Assembly (NCBI RefSeq): GCF_022539505.1
Contig: NC_061510.1
Coordinates: forward strand, 228,977,322-229,041,321
Direction: 5' to 3'
Origin: Lolium rigidum
Lineage: Eukaryota > Streptophyta > Magnoliopsida > Poales > Poaceae
DNA: 64,000 bases
Of the stretch, positions 47,499 to 59,546 are shown piece by piece. Below the pieces are notes generated by a model, which was not told where the DNA came from, made no database searches, and saw only the letters and a list, made by a program, of their open reading frames with translations. Every line of letters begins with the position of its first letter. Within the stretch, counting starts at the first letter, position 1. Both the position numbers and the translations under genes were made by a program.

Positions 47499-50400
47499 AC
47501 TGACTACTGGGACCAAGTTCCAGCGTGGCAGCCACGTAAGCAGGACCGAGTCAAAATGGTTGACTATCCCAGGGCTCGACTCCGGCGAGTTGACTCCCAG
47601 CGCCGGCGGTGCTAGGGGGTTCCCGTGGACACGCGAAGAGGCTCATTCGACGCGGCACTACACGCGGAATCAATCGGTAGTGACGCCTCCTCCGAATGGT
47701 CACCGGAGTTGCTCCGGTGAGCATCAACCGCGGCGGTGCACGGCGGCGATGATTCAATCGAAGGCTAGAGGTGACGCCGAGACGAAAGGAAGAGTCCCGC
47801 AGATGCGCACGCTCACCCCGAGGCCGGTAGACGGCTCGACGAGGTGGATGGAAGGCGGAGACGAGCTCCAAATCGCCATTTCCGGCGGACTCGCCGCGGA
47901 AGGGAAACTTCAAATTCTCCCCACCGCGACCTCCCCTTGATGCTATCTTCCCCCGGAGGTCCTACGCGTCGAGGCGCTCCTCCTCGACTCCTTCTTGAGC
48001 TCCAGCCTCGCTCCCAATCGACGGCGTGGTGTAAGTCGCCGGCGACGTAAGGTGATGACATTCGGGAGTTAGAGAGAGTTTGAGAGAGAACGGTGTGGTG
48101 CTACGTGTAGCTAGGGTTCCGGAGATCTTCCCGGTGGCTTTATAGCTCAAGCAGCAGCTCGGTCGACGGCAATCCTCGCCGATGGCCGGGATGCTTTGGA
48201 GACGATGTTAGGGTTTCGGCACGAATCTTAGCGGGGTTTGGATCAGACGGACGCAGAGGAGCTTCTACCTAGCTTTGGCGTGGTTGAGACGTCCGGGATG
48301 GATCCTTATCGGCGTCGGTGAGGTGGCCAGGACGTGGCAGCAGCTGCCCACCGCGTGTCGTCTGCGGGGAAGAAGAAGGAGCCTCTTTTCTTCTCCTGGC
48401 GAAACGTTACGGTGGGCTGGTTGTTCGTGGGCTGGGCCGGTGACACGGGCTGTGTTGGCCTGCCAGGTTGGTGCGGTACTGGGCTACGACGTGGGCTGTT
48501 GCTGGGTTGCACGGCCAGGTCAGCCAGGTGAGCTTCCCCTCTTTTCTCTTTTAAATTTCTGTTTTGTTTTCTATCTTCTTGTTTGAATTCAAATTTGAAT
48601 TCGTGTGAATTTGCAGGTTCTTAAATATGTGAATCTTAATAGAACTTGATAGTGCTGCTTACTGCATGTTTGTTCTGTTTAAACAAATATTTAATATTTG
48701 ATTATATTGATACTTTGGTGGAGTATAAATAAAGTAGATATGGTTTAATGGTTTATCTCAATTCTTTTAAATTTGGGAACCAAACCTATTTTGAATGATT
48801 TAAACTTTACAACCAGTGCTTGGTAAACATTTTCTATTTTGCAAGTGTTTAACCATAATGATCACTCACAGATAATAAGATTATGGCTAGTATTTAAAGT
48901 AGTGGTGAAAATGAGAATGGATTTGGAATCATGATTTTATGTGGAGATTTATTTCTAATGTTTAAGAAAATGGTTGAACAAACTCTATAATTACTAATCT
49001 TGCTTAGCAACTTCTAGCTTAAATTATCCGAGATAGATCCTATGCTCATCATGGTTAATTCAACTACTAATATGATGTTTCTATTTTATCAATTATTATT
49101 TCTTTTGGTTCACTAAGTAAAGCATTCATGAAGAAAGATAGAATTGAATATTGGTTCACACTACTCACTTAAATAACACTTAAGCTTGGGTATAAATGGC
49201 TTGGTTTATACTTGTGATACATGATACACAAGTTAGGAAACAATATTTTATGTGGGGTGGATCCTATGTGAAAGGGTTTAGAGTTTTGCATAATCTTCAC
49301 TAGATTTAAGTATCAATAGGCATGAGGTATGGCAGGGTTCTACTTATAATCCAAAGTGATGCTTGGATTGGAATATAAGTTTAGGGTTTCTTACTAGTTA
49401 CCTCCCTATGATTTCATGTGGTGAATGATATCTACTTATCCTATTAGGGTTTAACTTATTCTCACATACCTCAAGAGCATGATCATGGATTAGGCATGAT
49501 CAACTTGTTCTTAATATCTCTACCTCAAGTTCTTAGGGTTTATGATCATCACTCAATTTATAATGATCAAGGTTTGGCTTCCTAAGTTATCTCTCAAGAA
49601 TTAGGTTTCTCACTCCCATGATCAAGCATTATATTGATCAATTAAGGTATAGCACTTCTATTTTACTTTTTAGGATGGGCTATTATGGTGGCCTCTATAA
49701 TTTATATCCCAGGAGAATGCCCGAGATATTCACTTAGAGTTCTCTCACCTGAATGATGATTTTATCATCAAGGTGTATGGTAGTTCTCTCCCTCAATTCC
49801 AAGTGTTGCCTCAATAACTTGAGTGTAACACCATAACTTGAGTTCTCTCATATAGGAATAGTTATTCTAGGGTTTATGGTATACTCCTAATGCTTCAGCT
49901 CAATGGTTGACACTTATTCTTAAATAGGTAAAGCTAAGAATGGTATGAATGGTCTCTCTCAGCTTGGAAGGACTTCAATATTAACCTAAGGTTAGGCTCC
50001 ATAGGGATTGATATGATCACCATTATCTATGTTCCACTTAATTGTTGTCTCTCTCTAAGGAATGTCTTTAATAATACTCTAGGGTTCCTCTTAAAGATGA
50101 TGATTTGAATACTTGGATGTATATCCAAGGTTTAGCTCCAGGTTTGTTATTGCTTCTCTAATAAATAACATGAAACTCTCACCTCTCTAGTTTTGATGCT
50201 TAATATTTTGGAATAGAGCATAATATATATTTCTAGAGTTGATCTCCATGTCATGTTTCTAAGAATGAAGTAAAATGAATACCATGAGGTTCATGGTAAG
50301 GTCAAGGATTAGTTTAAGACATGGAAAAGATAAGTGAAGATTGGTTTCTCCATTTTATTGTTGCTTGGTTTCCAATTCAATGGATGTTCATATGTTATGG

Positions 50401-50723
50401 CAAGGAGTACCATGTTGTGATCTTTTATAAGATCAAGTAGTTGATCATTGAGTAAAGTGTTGGTGTGTTGATTATTAGTTCCATTTGATCTAACCCCTTC
50501 GATCAAATCATCTCTACCCAAAACAAGGTTTTAACAAAGTCACATTGAGGTTTATAGCGCTTGACTTGATGTGCTACTTCAATTCCACCAAGGTCAAGTG
50601 AAACTTCAGTTACTGTGACTGTTTTTCTTTAAAGCGCGAAAATTCCCCAGATTTTCTATGCATGAATGCAATGCACACATCTATTTTCTCTATTTTTGCA
50701 ACCCCAATACCTGGGATATTACA
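47499..50723 (-). repeat. Right arm of 3.2-kb inverted repeat (LTR 5' part, reversed)
   Basis: Reverse complement of 42593-45822. It ends GGGATATTACA at 50723, directly followed by the GAGTC duplication and not by a polypurine tract. This shows that it is the outer boundary of the element. Confidence 0.9.
48138..48144 (-). promoter_or_regulatory. Candidate LTR TATA box (leftward)
   Basis: CTTTATA on the plus strand, the mirror image of 45178-45184. It would drive transcription leftward, towards the other promoter. Confidence 0.4.
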
Positions 50724-50728
50724 GAGTC

Positions 50729-52660
50729 CCATCAATGCCACAGGCTGGTTGAGTGTAGACTCGCGACCTACGCATTCTCACAAGTCATCGAATAACCTGC
50801 AACATGAAAGGTTGCAGCCACAAGAGTGATCAATACTTTGAACGTATGGCAAATTACACCAAGAAGAGAAAAATCATATATCTACATGCAAGGCAGACAA
50901 GAGGAGGCTTGAGGTTTATTTGCGTAAAGCCAATTTTTACAAAGTTAAAGAGAGAAAATCTTTTATCCTACTTTGCAAAACTTTGATAAATAATATTGGC
51001 CGAGTGGAACACATGGATATTACACACCAAGTGTCCAAATCAACCTAACACTTGGATATGACACACCAAGTCCTAAACACTTGGATATTACACACCAAGT
51101 CCCGAGCAATCGGATATTACACACCAAGGCCCCAAAACCCACCTATGAACGATATTACACTCGTCATAGGGTTTTGAAAGATCCTTTGAAAAGAGAGGAA
51201 ATCATTCAGATGCTCCATCTTTCAGATGCTCAAATTGTCCTTTTACCGTTGACACGGCTGACCGATCAGGTTAACACTCTCGAGAGGTTGCGCACTTTCC
51301 CCACAATTCACAACCAAGCCTTTTCGCCAAAATTCTTCATCTTCATTAAGGCCAGGACGAGGTCACGACGAAGCTTTTCCTTAGTAGCCCCTCCACCTTT
51401 CGGATCTACCCGTGCCCAAAATTCCTCCCAATGGTGGTACCCAGGTGAGGTTTCCCACTAAGTACTCAGCCAAGACATAGCCCATATTGTATTGTGGTTG
51501 CACTGGAAGCTTATGACATCTGGAACATGGCAGACTTCTTTGAATCCTGGGCGGCAGTCCTCCACCAATCTCCACTCGTTGTCCCGTAAAAACCATTCCA
51601 CCCAGAAGAAAACTTTATTTTATTTTGAAGAAGAATTTGGGAGAAAAGTTGCGCTCATAAACAGAGCTAAGTACTTAGAAAATTATTTCTTTCGAACCCC
51701 CATCGATGTTTACATAGCATAGCATAACACTTAGAAAAATTTAGGGATTCCTATAACCATGATATCAAGTGGAAATATTACTAAGTAATACTTCTACTCA
51801 TGGCAATCTACAAAATAGCACGTGAACTTGTAAAATATTTACGAAGTAAAATCTACCAAAACATCCTAAACATGCATACTAACCATTTGAAAGAAAAAGA
51901 CATACATAAAAAACTTGGGACAAACATATGAACAAAGGTGTAACTTGCCTTAGTATAATTTGATGATGATATCTTCATGAACTTTTCCGCACTCCGAATA
52001 AATCTAACGCATAGAAAAATATACACGCAATAAAGAACCATTGCAAATAAAGAGCCAAATAAAACAATGATGCGTAAACAAACACCAAAACATGTAACAC
52101 TTGATTTAATTCAAAAAAAAAATTAAATTAGCAAAAAAATAATTTACAAAAATTATAACGTGCAGGTACATCACAAATATCATTTTCCAAAAGAAGTAAA
52201 CTAATATTATTTTTATATAACTTTAGATATGTTTGAAATAAGGTTTAAAGCCTAAAATTACAAACAGACGTATTAGTATAATCATAAATTCTAAATTCCA
52301 ACACCATATTGTAGATATTAAAATTATTAAACTAACGCAAAAAGAATTGATTAAAACGGAGTTACGGTTATTTAACTATGATTTTTCAAAGATTTGGTGT
52401 TTTCGCGATTTAGAACTGTCGCCGACGAATCTGCATCGTTAGATTCCTATCTGATGGTTACTGTAGCTCCGACTTCAACATCCATTTCAGCTTTGGCACG
52501 AATTCGACGTTGCGTGGTGCAATTCAACCAGCTTGATTTGTAAAAACGAAATCTACTGCGACGAATTTAATTGAATCGAAACTCATAGATTTAAAAACAA
52601 AAGAATATTTAAATTAAACTTGCAGATTCAAACAAATCTATAATTAGAAAATTTTGTAAC
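50729..52660. other. Older LTR-type sequence and anonymous AT-rich DNA
   Basis: The first 300 bases or so (CCCATCAATGCCACAGGCTGG onward) join in sense with 37870-38011 once the element at 38017-50723 is removed, and look like part of an older LTR. Four copies of a TTGGATATTACACACCAAGT-like unit lie at about 51010-51129. The rest is AT-rich with no supported gene. Confidence 0.4.
51010..51129. repeat. Four short hairpin-forming repeats
   Basis: Copies of GGATATTACACACCAAG (one reads GGATATGACACACCAAG) occur four times, 30 to 40 bases apart. In the better copies ACTTGG at the start pairs with CCAAGT at the end, so each could fold into a small hairpin. Confidence 0.7.
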
Positions 52661-53592
52661 TGTTGGATTATTAGGCAATTTCCGTTGAGTTTAATTACTG
52701 AAAGCAACATTACAGATGCACAAGCATACTTAACCACCCACATCAGACTAAGCACATGCATCGGATCTAAACATGGAAAAAGTAACAGTGCAAGGTAGGA
52801 GAAGAAAAGCACGTACATCGCGACCAGAAAGGTCGCACCAGCAGCAGCATCAGCACCACCATGGGTATTGTTGATGTCGCCCATGGTGTAGTCGGATCTG
52901 TCGATGAAGCAGTCGAACCGGCGAAGAAAAGCACGAACAGCAGCGAGCAGTCGCGCCAAGACGCTCCCCAAAAACCTTATCGCCCGTCTCCCGGTGCAGG
53001 ATCTCAACGGACGGAGTTTTGGAGGCCTGCTCTCCCGGACGGCAGTGCACGCAGTCGCCGGGATGGAGAAGACTAGAGAGTAGCGCAGCAAAAGGAACTT
53101 CGCAAGAGAGACTGACTAGAGAATTTTGAGAGCTATATATTCTAGATCTGATCTGTCTCCTTGTATAGCCTGGGAGGAGAGCCGACCCGACCGCGTTGCC
53201 ACGCGTAGGAAGTCAGGGACACGTGGCGAGCATGCACATGCAAGTCGACACGTACCCAACTCAGTTGGTGCACCAAGCAAAAATTTAGGCTTTCTTGAGT
53301 GTGTCTCGAACTCTAACTCGAGTCACGAAACGCGACGTGCGTGACGTGCCGAGTCGAGGCGGGGCGGGCGGAGGAGGAGGAGTGCGCGAGGGCTCCTTCT
53401 ATTCTCACTCACTTGGAAGGAGTAGAACATCAGCCCTTATATACCACTCCAACTCTCTCCCAACTAGCAATATGGGACTAAACTTTGTCCCCCAAGGCTG
53501 TCCCAAGCTGTCAACGTGATGGGCCTTGAGATTTCAGGAATTGTAGACTACGTGGGTTGCCTTACTGGGCTGCAGCCCATCTACATTCAACA
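52661..53592 (-). repeat. 3' LTR of the Copia element
   Basis: In plus orientation it runs from TGTTGGATTATTAGGC to ACATTCAACA. It carries about 160 bp (near 53160-53295) and about 30 bp (near 53015-53040) that the 5' LTR lacks. Confidence 0.9.
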
Positions 53593-54130
53593 ACCCCCCA
53601 CCAGATCTCATATGCACATCAGATGACACATTAGTTCCATTCACTATTTAATATACCCGCACTTCAGATGGAGACCGTTAAGTTGAACTTCCACCTAGGC
53701 AAGGTGCTACGCTTGACTACAACTGAACAATGGACTATGCCTTGAATTGTCAGTCTTTGTGCAGCAAGTTTCGCTCAATGCCGGTACGGTACTAGGCTAC
53801 CATAGCCTTCCCCTCGGGTGGATCTTATAAGTCATACTCCTCGGCGTTTCAAGAGCTTACTAGAGATTCACCCAAATCTCCCACACTATGACCAGTTGTG
53901 TCACTCATTAAGGTGTGTTCTTCAAAAGATCGCCCTGTAGGACGGCGTCTTCGCTCATCAAGAGCCACTCAGAACACATTAAGACATTGTCAACCTCGCC
54001 TTACAAGTAACTATGAGAGAATTGCATCTGCAACAGAGTGGGAGTATTAAATTTTCTCTCAACTCAGTTGCTCTGGTTTGTTTTCCCTGGTTCTAGTTCA
54101 CGGAATTTCCGATCACATAGGTTGGGTTAC

Positions 54131-55605
54131 TGATGTCTACGGGTGCTTCTATTCTTGTAGACAGTGTTGGGCCTCCGAGAGCAGAGGTTTGTAGAACAGC
54201 AGCAAGTTTCCCTTAAGTGGATCACCCAAGGTTTATCGAACTCGTGGAGGAAGAGGTCAAAGATATCCCTCTCAAGCAACCCCGCAATCACGATATAAGA
54301 AGTCTCTTGTGCCCCCAACACACCTAATACACTTGTCGTATGTATAGGTGCACTAGTTCGGCGAAGAGATAGTGAAATACAAGTAGTATGGATGTATATG
54401 AGTAGTAATAGCAATCTGAATAAAATATGGCAGCGAGTAAACATGCAACAGAACAGTAAGTAAACGGAGATTCGATGTTTGGAAACAAGGCCTAGGGATC
54501 CTATCACTAGTGGACACTCTCAACATTGATCACATAATAAAACCACTCTACACTCTCTTGTTGGATGATGAACACCACTAATTGTGTAGGGCTACAAGAG
54601 CACCTCAATGCCGGAGTTAACAAGCTCCACAACATTCGATGTTCATATTTAAATAACCTTAGAGTGCATGATAGATCATTGCAATTACACCAAGTACTAA
54701 CATAGCATGCACACCGTCACCATCACACTATGAAGGAGGAATAGATCACATCAATACTATCATAGCAATAATTAACTTCATAATCTACAAGAGATTACAA
54801 TCATAACCTACGCCAAGTACTACATGATGCACACACTCGTCACCATTACACCATGGAGGAGGAATAGAGTACTTTAATAACATCACTAGAGTAACACATA
54901 GATGAATAGTGATACAAAACTCATATGAATCTCAATCATGTAAGGCAGCTCATGAGATCATTGTATTGAAGTACATAGGAGAGAGATTAACCACATAGTT
55001 ACCGGTACAGCCCTTAGCCTCGATGGAGAACTACTCCCTCCTCATGGGAGACAGCGAGCGTTGATGGAGATGGCGGTGATGTCGATGGAGAGCCTTCCGG
55101 GGCACTTCCCCGTCCCGGCGGGGTGCCGGAACAGAGACTCCTGTCCCCCAGATCTTGGCTTCGCGATGGCGGCGGCTCTGGAAGGTTTCTCGTACCGTGG
55201 CTTTTCCGTCTCGAAGTTTTAGGTCAGGGACCCTTAAATAGGCGAAGAGGCGGAGTCGGAAGGCTGACGGGGGCGCCACACAATAGGCCCCCCCCCCTTG
55301 GGCCGTGCCGCTCTGGCGTCTGGTGGCCCTGTGGCCCTCCTCTGGTGGCTCTCGGGTGTTCTGGAAGCTTCGTGGAATTCTAAGATTCTGGGCGTTGATT
55401 TTGTCCGATTCCGAGAAAATTTCCTTACTAGGATTTCTGAAACCAAAAACAGCAGAAAACAAAGCAATCGGCCCTTCGGCATCTCGTCAATAGGTTAGTT
55501 CCGGAAAACGCATAAATATGACATATAATGTGTATAAAACATGTAGGTATTGTCATAAAACAAGCATGGAACATAAGAAATTATAGATACGTTTGAGACG
55601 TATCA
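54131..55605 (-). mobile_element. Solo Gypsy LTR (element 2 family)
   Basis: 1475 bp from TGATGTCTACGG to GAGACGTATCA, flanked by GTTAC on both sides (54126-54130 and 55606-55610). It belongs to the same LTR family as 16478-17989 and is inserted in the 3' non-coding part of the Copia element. It is the product of recombination between the two LTRs of a former full-length copy. Confidence 0.95.
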
Positions 55606-55810
55606 GTTACCCCTTCGGCAACTCAAGTGGGTCTCAAACCCATCTCCTCGATGCAAGGTCTATCATGTTTCTTGATAGTCCTTTTGTGAAAGGATCTCGC
55701 CAGATTTTTAGCACTTTGGACATAATCCAATGCTATCACTCCGGAGTTCTTCAGCTTTTCGACGGACTTCAATCTCCTCTTGATATGTTTGGAACTTTTC
55801 ATATTATCCT

Positions 55811-56396
55811 TAGAACTTTTCACTTTGATAATCACAGCTTTGATTATCACAGCTCATGAGGATGACCGGTATTGGTTTTTCAACCATAGGCAAGTCCATC
55901 AAGAGCTCACGAAGCCATTCCGCTTCGAAAGTAGATGTATCTAATGCCGTGAGTTCCGCTTCCATAGTTGACCTCGTTAAGATGGTCTCGCTTGCAAGCC
56001 TTCCAGAAACGAGCGCCACCACCAAGAGTAAAAACATATCCACTTGTGGCCTTCATCTTAGCATCTCGAAATCCAATTGGAATCACTATACTCTTCAAGT
56101 CCTCTTGGATACCCGGTATAATGAATTCCATAACTCATGGTTCCCTTTAGATAGCGCATCACTCTCTCAAGAGCATGCCAATGATCATCTCCCGGGTTGG
56201 CCACAAACCGGCTAAGTTTGCATACAGCAAACGAGATATCAGGCCTCGTAGCGCACGCTAAATACATGAGTGAACCAATGATTTGAGAGTATCTTAATTG
56301 ATCTCTAGTTGCCTTTTCATTCTTTCGAAGCAAGACACTAGGATCATAAGGTGTGAGAGAAGATTTGCAATCAACATAGCCAAATCTGCTCAACAC
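55811..56396 (-). pseudogene. Copia RNase H and C-terminal pol (broken)
   Basis: Frame 56396-56058 holds the region after the reverse transcriptase core (YSQIIGSLMYLACATRPDIS). Frame 56043-55810 holds RNase H (RSTMEAELTALDTSTFEAEW, where the Glu is a family active-site residue). Frames are joined only by frameshifts and a stop after SNWIS. Confidence 0.8.
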
Positions 56397-57550
56397 CTTC
56401 TCAACATATGAGATTGCACAAGTGTAATCCCATTATTCCCATCTCTCAATAACTTGATGTTCAATATAACATCAGCTTCTCCAAGATCTTTCATCTCGAA
56501 ACACTGAGATAAGAAGATTTTGACCTCCTCAATCACTTTGAGACTTGTCCCAAGAATTAGTATGTCATCCACATACAAGCATAGGACAACTCCCTCACCC
56601 CCACCATGGCGGTAATACACACATTTGTCAACTTCATTGACAACAAAGCCCATAGATGTCAAAGTTCTTTCAAACTTCTCATGCCATTGTTTGGGTGCTT
56701 GTTTGAGACCATACAAAGATTTATTTAATTTACACACCTTTCTTTCTTGACCTTCTAGTACGAAACCATCAGGCTGTTCCATGTAAATTTTCTCGTCCAA
56801 CTCTCCATTTAGGAAAGCCGTCTTAACGTCCATTTGATGAACGAGAAGACCGTGTGAGGCAGCCAATGACAGTAGTACTCGAATGGTGGTCAATCTCGTC
56901 ACAGGTGAGTAGGTATCGAAGAAATCTCCGCCTTCCTTTTGGGTATAACCTTTGGCTACAAGCCGAGCTTTGTACTTCTCAATAGTACCATCAACTCGAA
57001 GCTTCTTGTTAAATACCCATTTACATCCTACAGGTTTGCACCCATAAGGACGCTCAGTTAACTCCCACGTTACATTAGCCAAGATGGAATCTATCTCGCT
57101 TTGAACCGCTTCTTTCCAGTAGTCTGCATCAGGAGATGCGAGAGCTTCTGAAATGGTAGTGGGAGTATCATCCACAAGATACACAATGAAATCTTTACCA
57201 AAGGACTTTGCAATCCTTTGTCTCTTGCTCCTTGTGGGAGCTTCATTGTTATCTTCATCAGAATCTGAACTCTCATCATCAGATTCCTCATCAGACTCCA
57301 TAGGAGTTTCATGTATTGGATCAGATTCCCAACGAGACATGCCATGCATATCTCTCATAGAAAATATATCCTCAAAGAATGTAGCATCTCTTGATTCAAA
57401 GATGATGCCAAAATTCATGTCGTCCACTCCAGATTTCACCACAAGAAATCTATAAGCAATGCTATGGGCAGCATAGCCAAGAAAGACACAGTCCACGGTT
57501 TTTGGTCCAAGATTTCGCTTCTTGGTGATTGGCAAATTCACTTTAGCCAA
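56390..57550 (-). pseudogene. Copia integrase C-terminus and reverse transcriptase
   Basis: 386 aa from an internal Met. Residues 1-60 are the integrase C-terminal GKK-type region (VDCVFLGYA). An acidic linker follows at 85-103 and reverse transcriptase begins near 140. Motifs: QMDVKTAFLNG (239-249), SLYGLKQAPKQW (278-289) and the active site YVDDILIL (326-333). The frame is open across the polymerase but ends at a frameshift near 56390. A stop and a frameshift precede it upstream. Confidence 0.85.
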
Positions 57551-57602
57551 ACATCCTCAAGTTCGTAGGTAGGAGAGTGTTGGCCTTTTCTTTTCCCATT
57601 CC

Positions 57603-58119
57603 TCATAAGGGGTAATTTTGTTTGTTCTTGGTTGGAACACGCTTTAGGACATGACACGAAGTCAATATAGCCTCCCCCCACCATTCCTTGGATAAAACCG
57701 AAACATCTAACACGGAGTTAACCAAATCTATTAGAGTACGGTTTTTTCCTTTCCGCAATCCCATTGGATTGTGGGGAATTGGGAGGCGTCCTCTCATGGA
57801 TTATACCATGTTCCGCACAGAATAAATTGAACTCATTAGAAAAGTACGTTCCACCACGATCAGACCGAACCCCTTTTATCTTTCTTTCAAGTTGATTCTC
57901 AACTTCAGCCTTATAGATTTTAAAGAAATCAAGAGCATCATCTTTAGTTTTCAGGAGATACACATAACAGTACCTAGTGGAATCATCAATCAAGGTCATG
58001 AAATATTTCTTTCCACCTCTTGTCAACTCACCATTCATCTCACATAGATCTGAATGTATGAGCTCTAGTGGTGCCAAGTTTCTTTCCTTTGCAGGCTTGT
58101 GAGGCTGCTTTGCTTGCAC
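57603..58119 (-). pseudogene. Copia integrase core (broken)
   Basis: The 133-aa frame 58119-57718 has catalytic residues Asp24 (HSDLCE), Asp87 (RSDRGGTYFS) and Glu123 (NGIAERK), with the DD35E spacing expected of the rve domain. Directly after the Glu the frame shifts. It continues at 57797-57603 (KEWWGEAILTSCHVLKRVPT) and ends in a second shift. A TGA at the 58131 boundary also replaces a residue of the HHCC zinc region. Confidence 0.85.
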
Positions 58120-58128
58120 ACAAGCATG

Positions 58129-58821
58129 TCACTTAGAGCCTTTGACAAAGGTGAATTTCGGAATTAAACCCATATCAGCAAGCCGCGTCATACAACCGAA
58201 ATTAACATGACAAAGTCGTGAATGCCAAACATTAGTTTCATTAACACTAGTGTTTACATGGTTCACAACATTATCATAGAAGTCTTCTAGAGAGAAGCGA
58301 AACATTCCCTCACATTCATAGCCCTTTCCAACAAAAGTTCCATACTTAGACAATACAACTTTATTTGACTCAAACACCAATTTAAACCCATCTTTCATAA
58401 GACGGGAGCCACTAACGAGATTCTTATTGATAGAAGGGACATGCAACACGTTCTTCAGTTGCACGATCTTTCCCGAAGTAAACTTCAGATCTACCGTGCC
58501 AACACCACGAACAATAGCATGTAACCCATTCCCCATCATTACTGAGGAACCTCGGGCCTGATAAGAGGTGAACATGGAGATGTCAGCACACACATGAACA
58601 TTGGCACATGTATCAACCCACCATTCTGTGGGCTGAAACACCGAAAGAACAGTAGGTAATATATTACCATACCCTGTAGTTCCTTCCTCTGTGTTGCCAA
58701 TGACCATGCTGACAGAATTTGAGTTCTGTCCAGCTTGACATTTCTTTCCTTTGCGTTGTGGACAACGATTAGCCCAATGGCCCGTTTCGCCACACACCCA
58801 GCAAGGATCTTTCTTGTCCAT
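58129..58821 (-). pseudogene. Copia zinc knuckle, protease and pre-integrase region
   Basis: Opens with a CX2CX4HX4C zinc knuckle (CWVCGETGHWANRC), then the protease region WVDTCANVHVC with Asp in the D(T/S)xA position, then the GAG-pre-integrase region (WHSRLCHVNF). It is separated from gag by a frameshift near 58815 and ends in TGA. Confidence 0.85.
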
Positions 58822-59531
58822 TTCCCCTTCTTCTTGAAGTTGGTAGTCTGGGAGACTCCCTTGTTCTTTCCCTTGGACTTGTGGGCATTTTTCTGTACCA
58901 TATTGGCAGCAGAACGTCCATCGGTTCCTCCAGTGTGTTTGTCTTTTGCCCTCGCCTTCTCCTCAACATCCAGAGAGCCCATGATATTCTCAACAGAGAA
59001 CTCGTGCCTCTGATGTTTCAGAGAAGTGGCAAAGTTCCTCCATGAAGGGGGAAGCTTAGCGACAATGCATCCCGCGACAAACTTGTCCGGTAGCACACAC
59101 TTGAGGAGCTCAAGTTCCTTTGCCATGATCTGTATCTCATGAGCCTGTTCTACTACAGATCGGTTCTCAACCATTCTATAGTCATTGAACTGCTCCATAG
59201 CATACAGTTCACCTCCGACATCAGCAACACCAAACTTAGCGTCCAGTGCATCCCACAGTTCCTTCCCATTTCGGATGTGCAGATAAGCATCAACCAACTT
59301 GTCTCCAAGCACACTTAGGACGGCACCCACAAAGATTACGGTGGCATCCCCGAACGTTTTATCCTCGTCAGAAGTAAGCGGACCTCTGGGAGTACCTTCC
59401 GTAACTCGGTGCACGCCCATAGAAGTGAGCCACAAGAGGGTCTTATTCTGCCATCTCTTGAAATGAGAACCCGTAAACGGGCTCGGTTTAAGCGCAGCAG
59501 CAAAACCATACGGTGCAAATTGCCTACGCAT
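58816..59531 (-). pseudogene. Copia gag (frameshift at 3' end)
   Basis: Start ATG at 59531, 15 bases inside the LTR boundary (59547). It begins MRRQFAPYGFAAALKP and includes a UBN2-like gag core (ELWDALDAKFGVADVGGELY, then QAHEIQIMAKELELLKCVLP). It is open until the shift before the zinc knuckle. The longer frame reaching into the LTR (to 59909) is read-through of LTR sequence. Confidence 0.85.
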
Positions 59532-59546
59532 ATAAGGTTTTTGGAT

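Larger units (their letters stand above)
38017..50723. mobile_element. 12.7-kb Gypsy LTR retrotransposon with inverted interior
   Basis: GAGTC occurs directly before 38017 (38012-38016) and directly after 50723 (50724-50728), as a 5-bp target duplication. The outer ends are TGTGGTGACC and GGATATTACA, the reverse complement of LTR end and LTR start. The interior is in plus orientation: LTR end (38897-39736), primer binding site (39739-39750), internal region, polypurine tract (42580-42590) and LTR start (42593 onward). A single insertion with the centre flipped between the two LTRs accounts for all parts. The internal region (39737-42592) has no long ORF; TTCGAGGACGAAGTTT near its end is typical of Tekay/Del-type chromovirus 3' ends. 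It is therefore non-autonomous or deleted. Confidence 0.8.

Noticed and set aside
42593..50723. DNA transposon with 3.2-kb terminal inverted repeats
   Set aside because: The left inner end is next to a polypurine tract and the GAGTC duplication is at 38012 and 50724, so the unit begins at 38017 and is an LTR element.
51009..51131. CRISPR-like array
   Set aside because: Only four imperfect short units with uneven spacing, in plant DNA; no cas genes and no reason to expect them.
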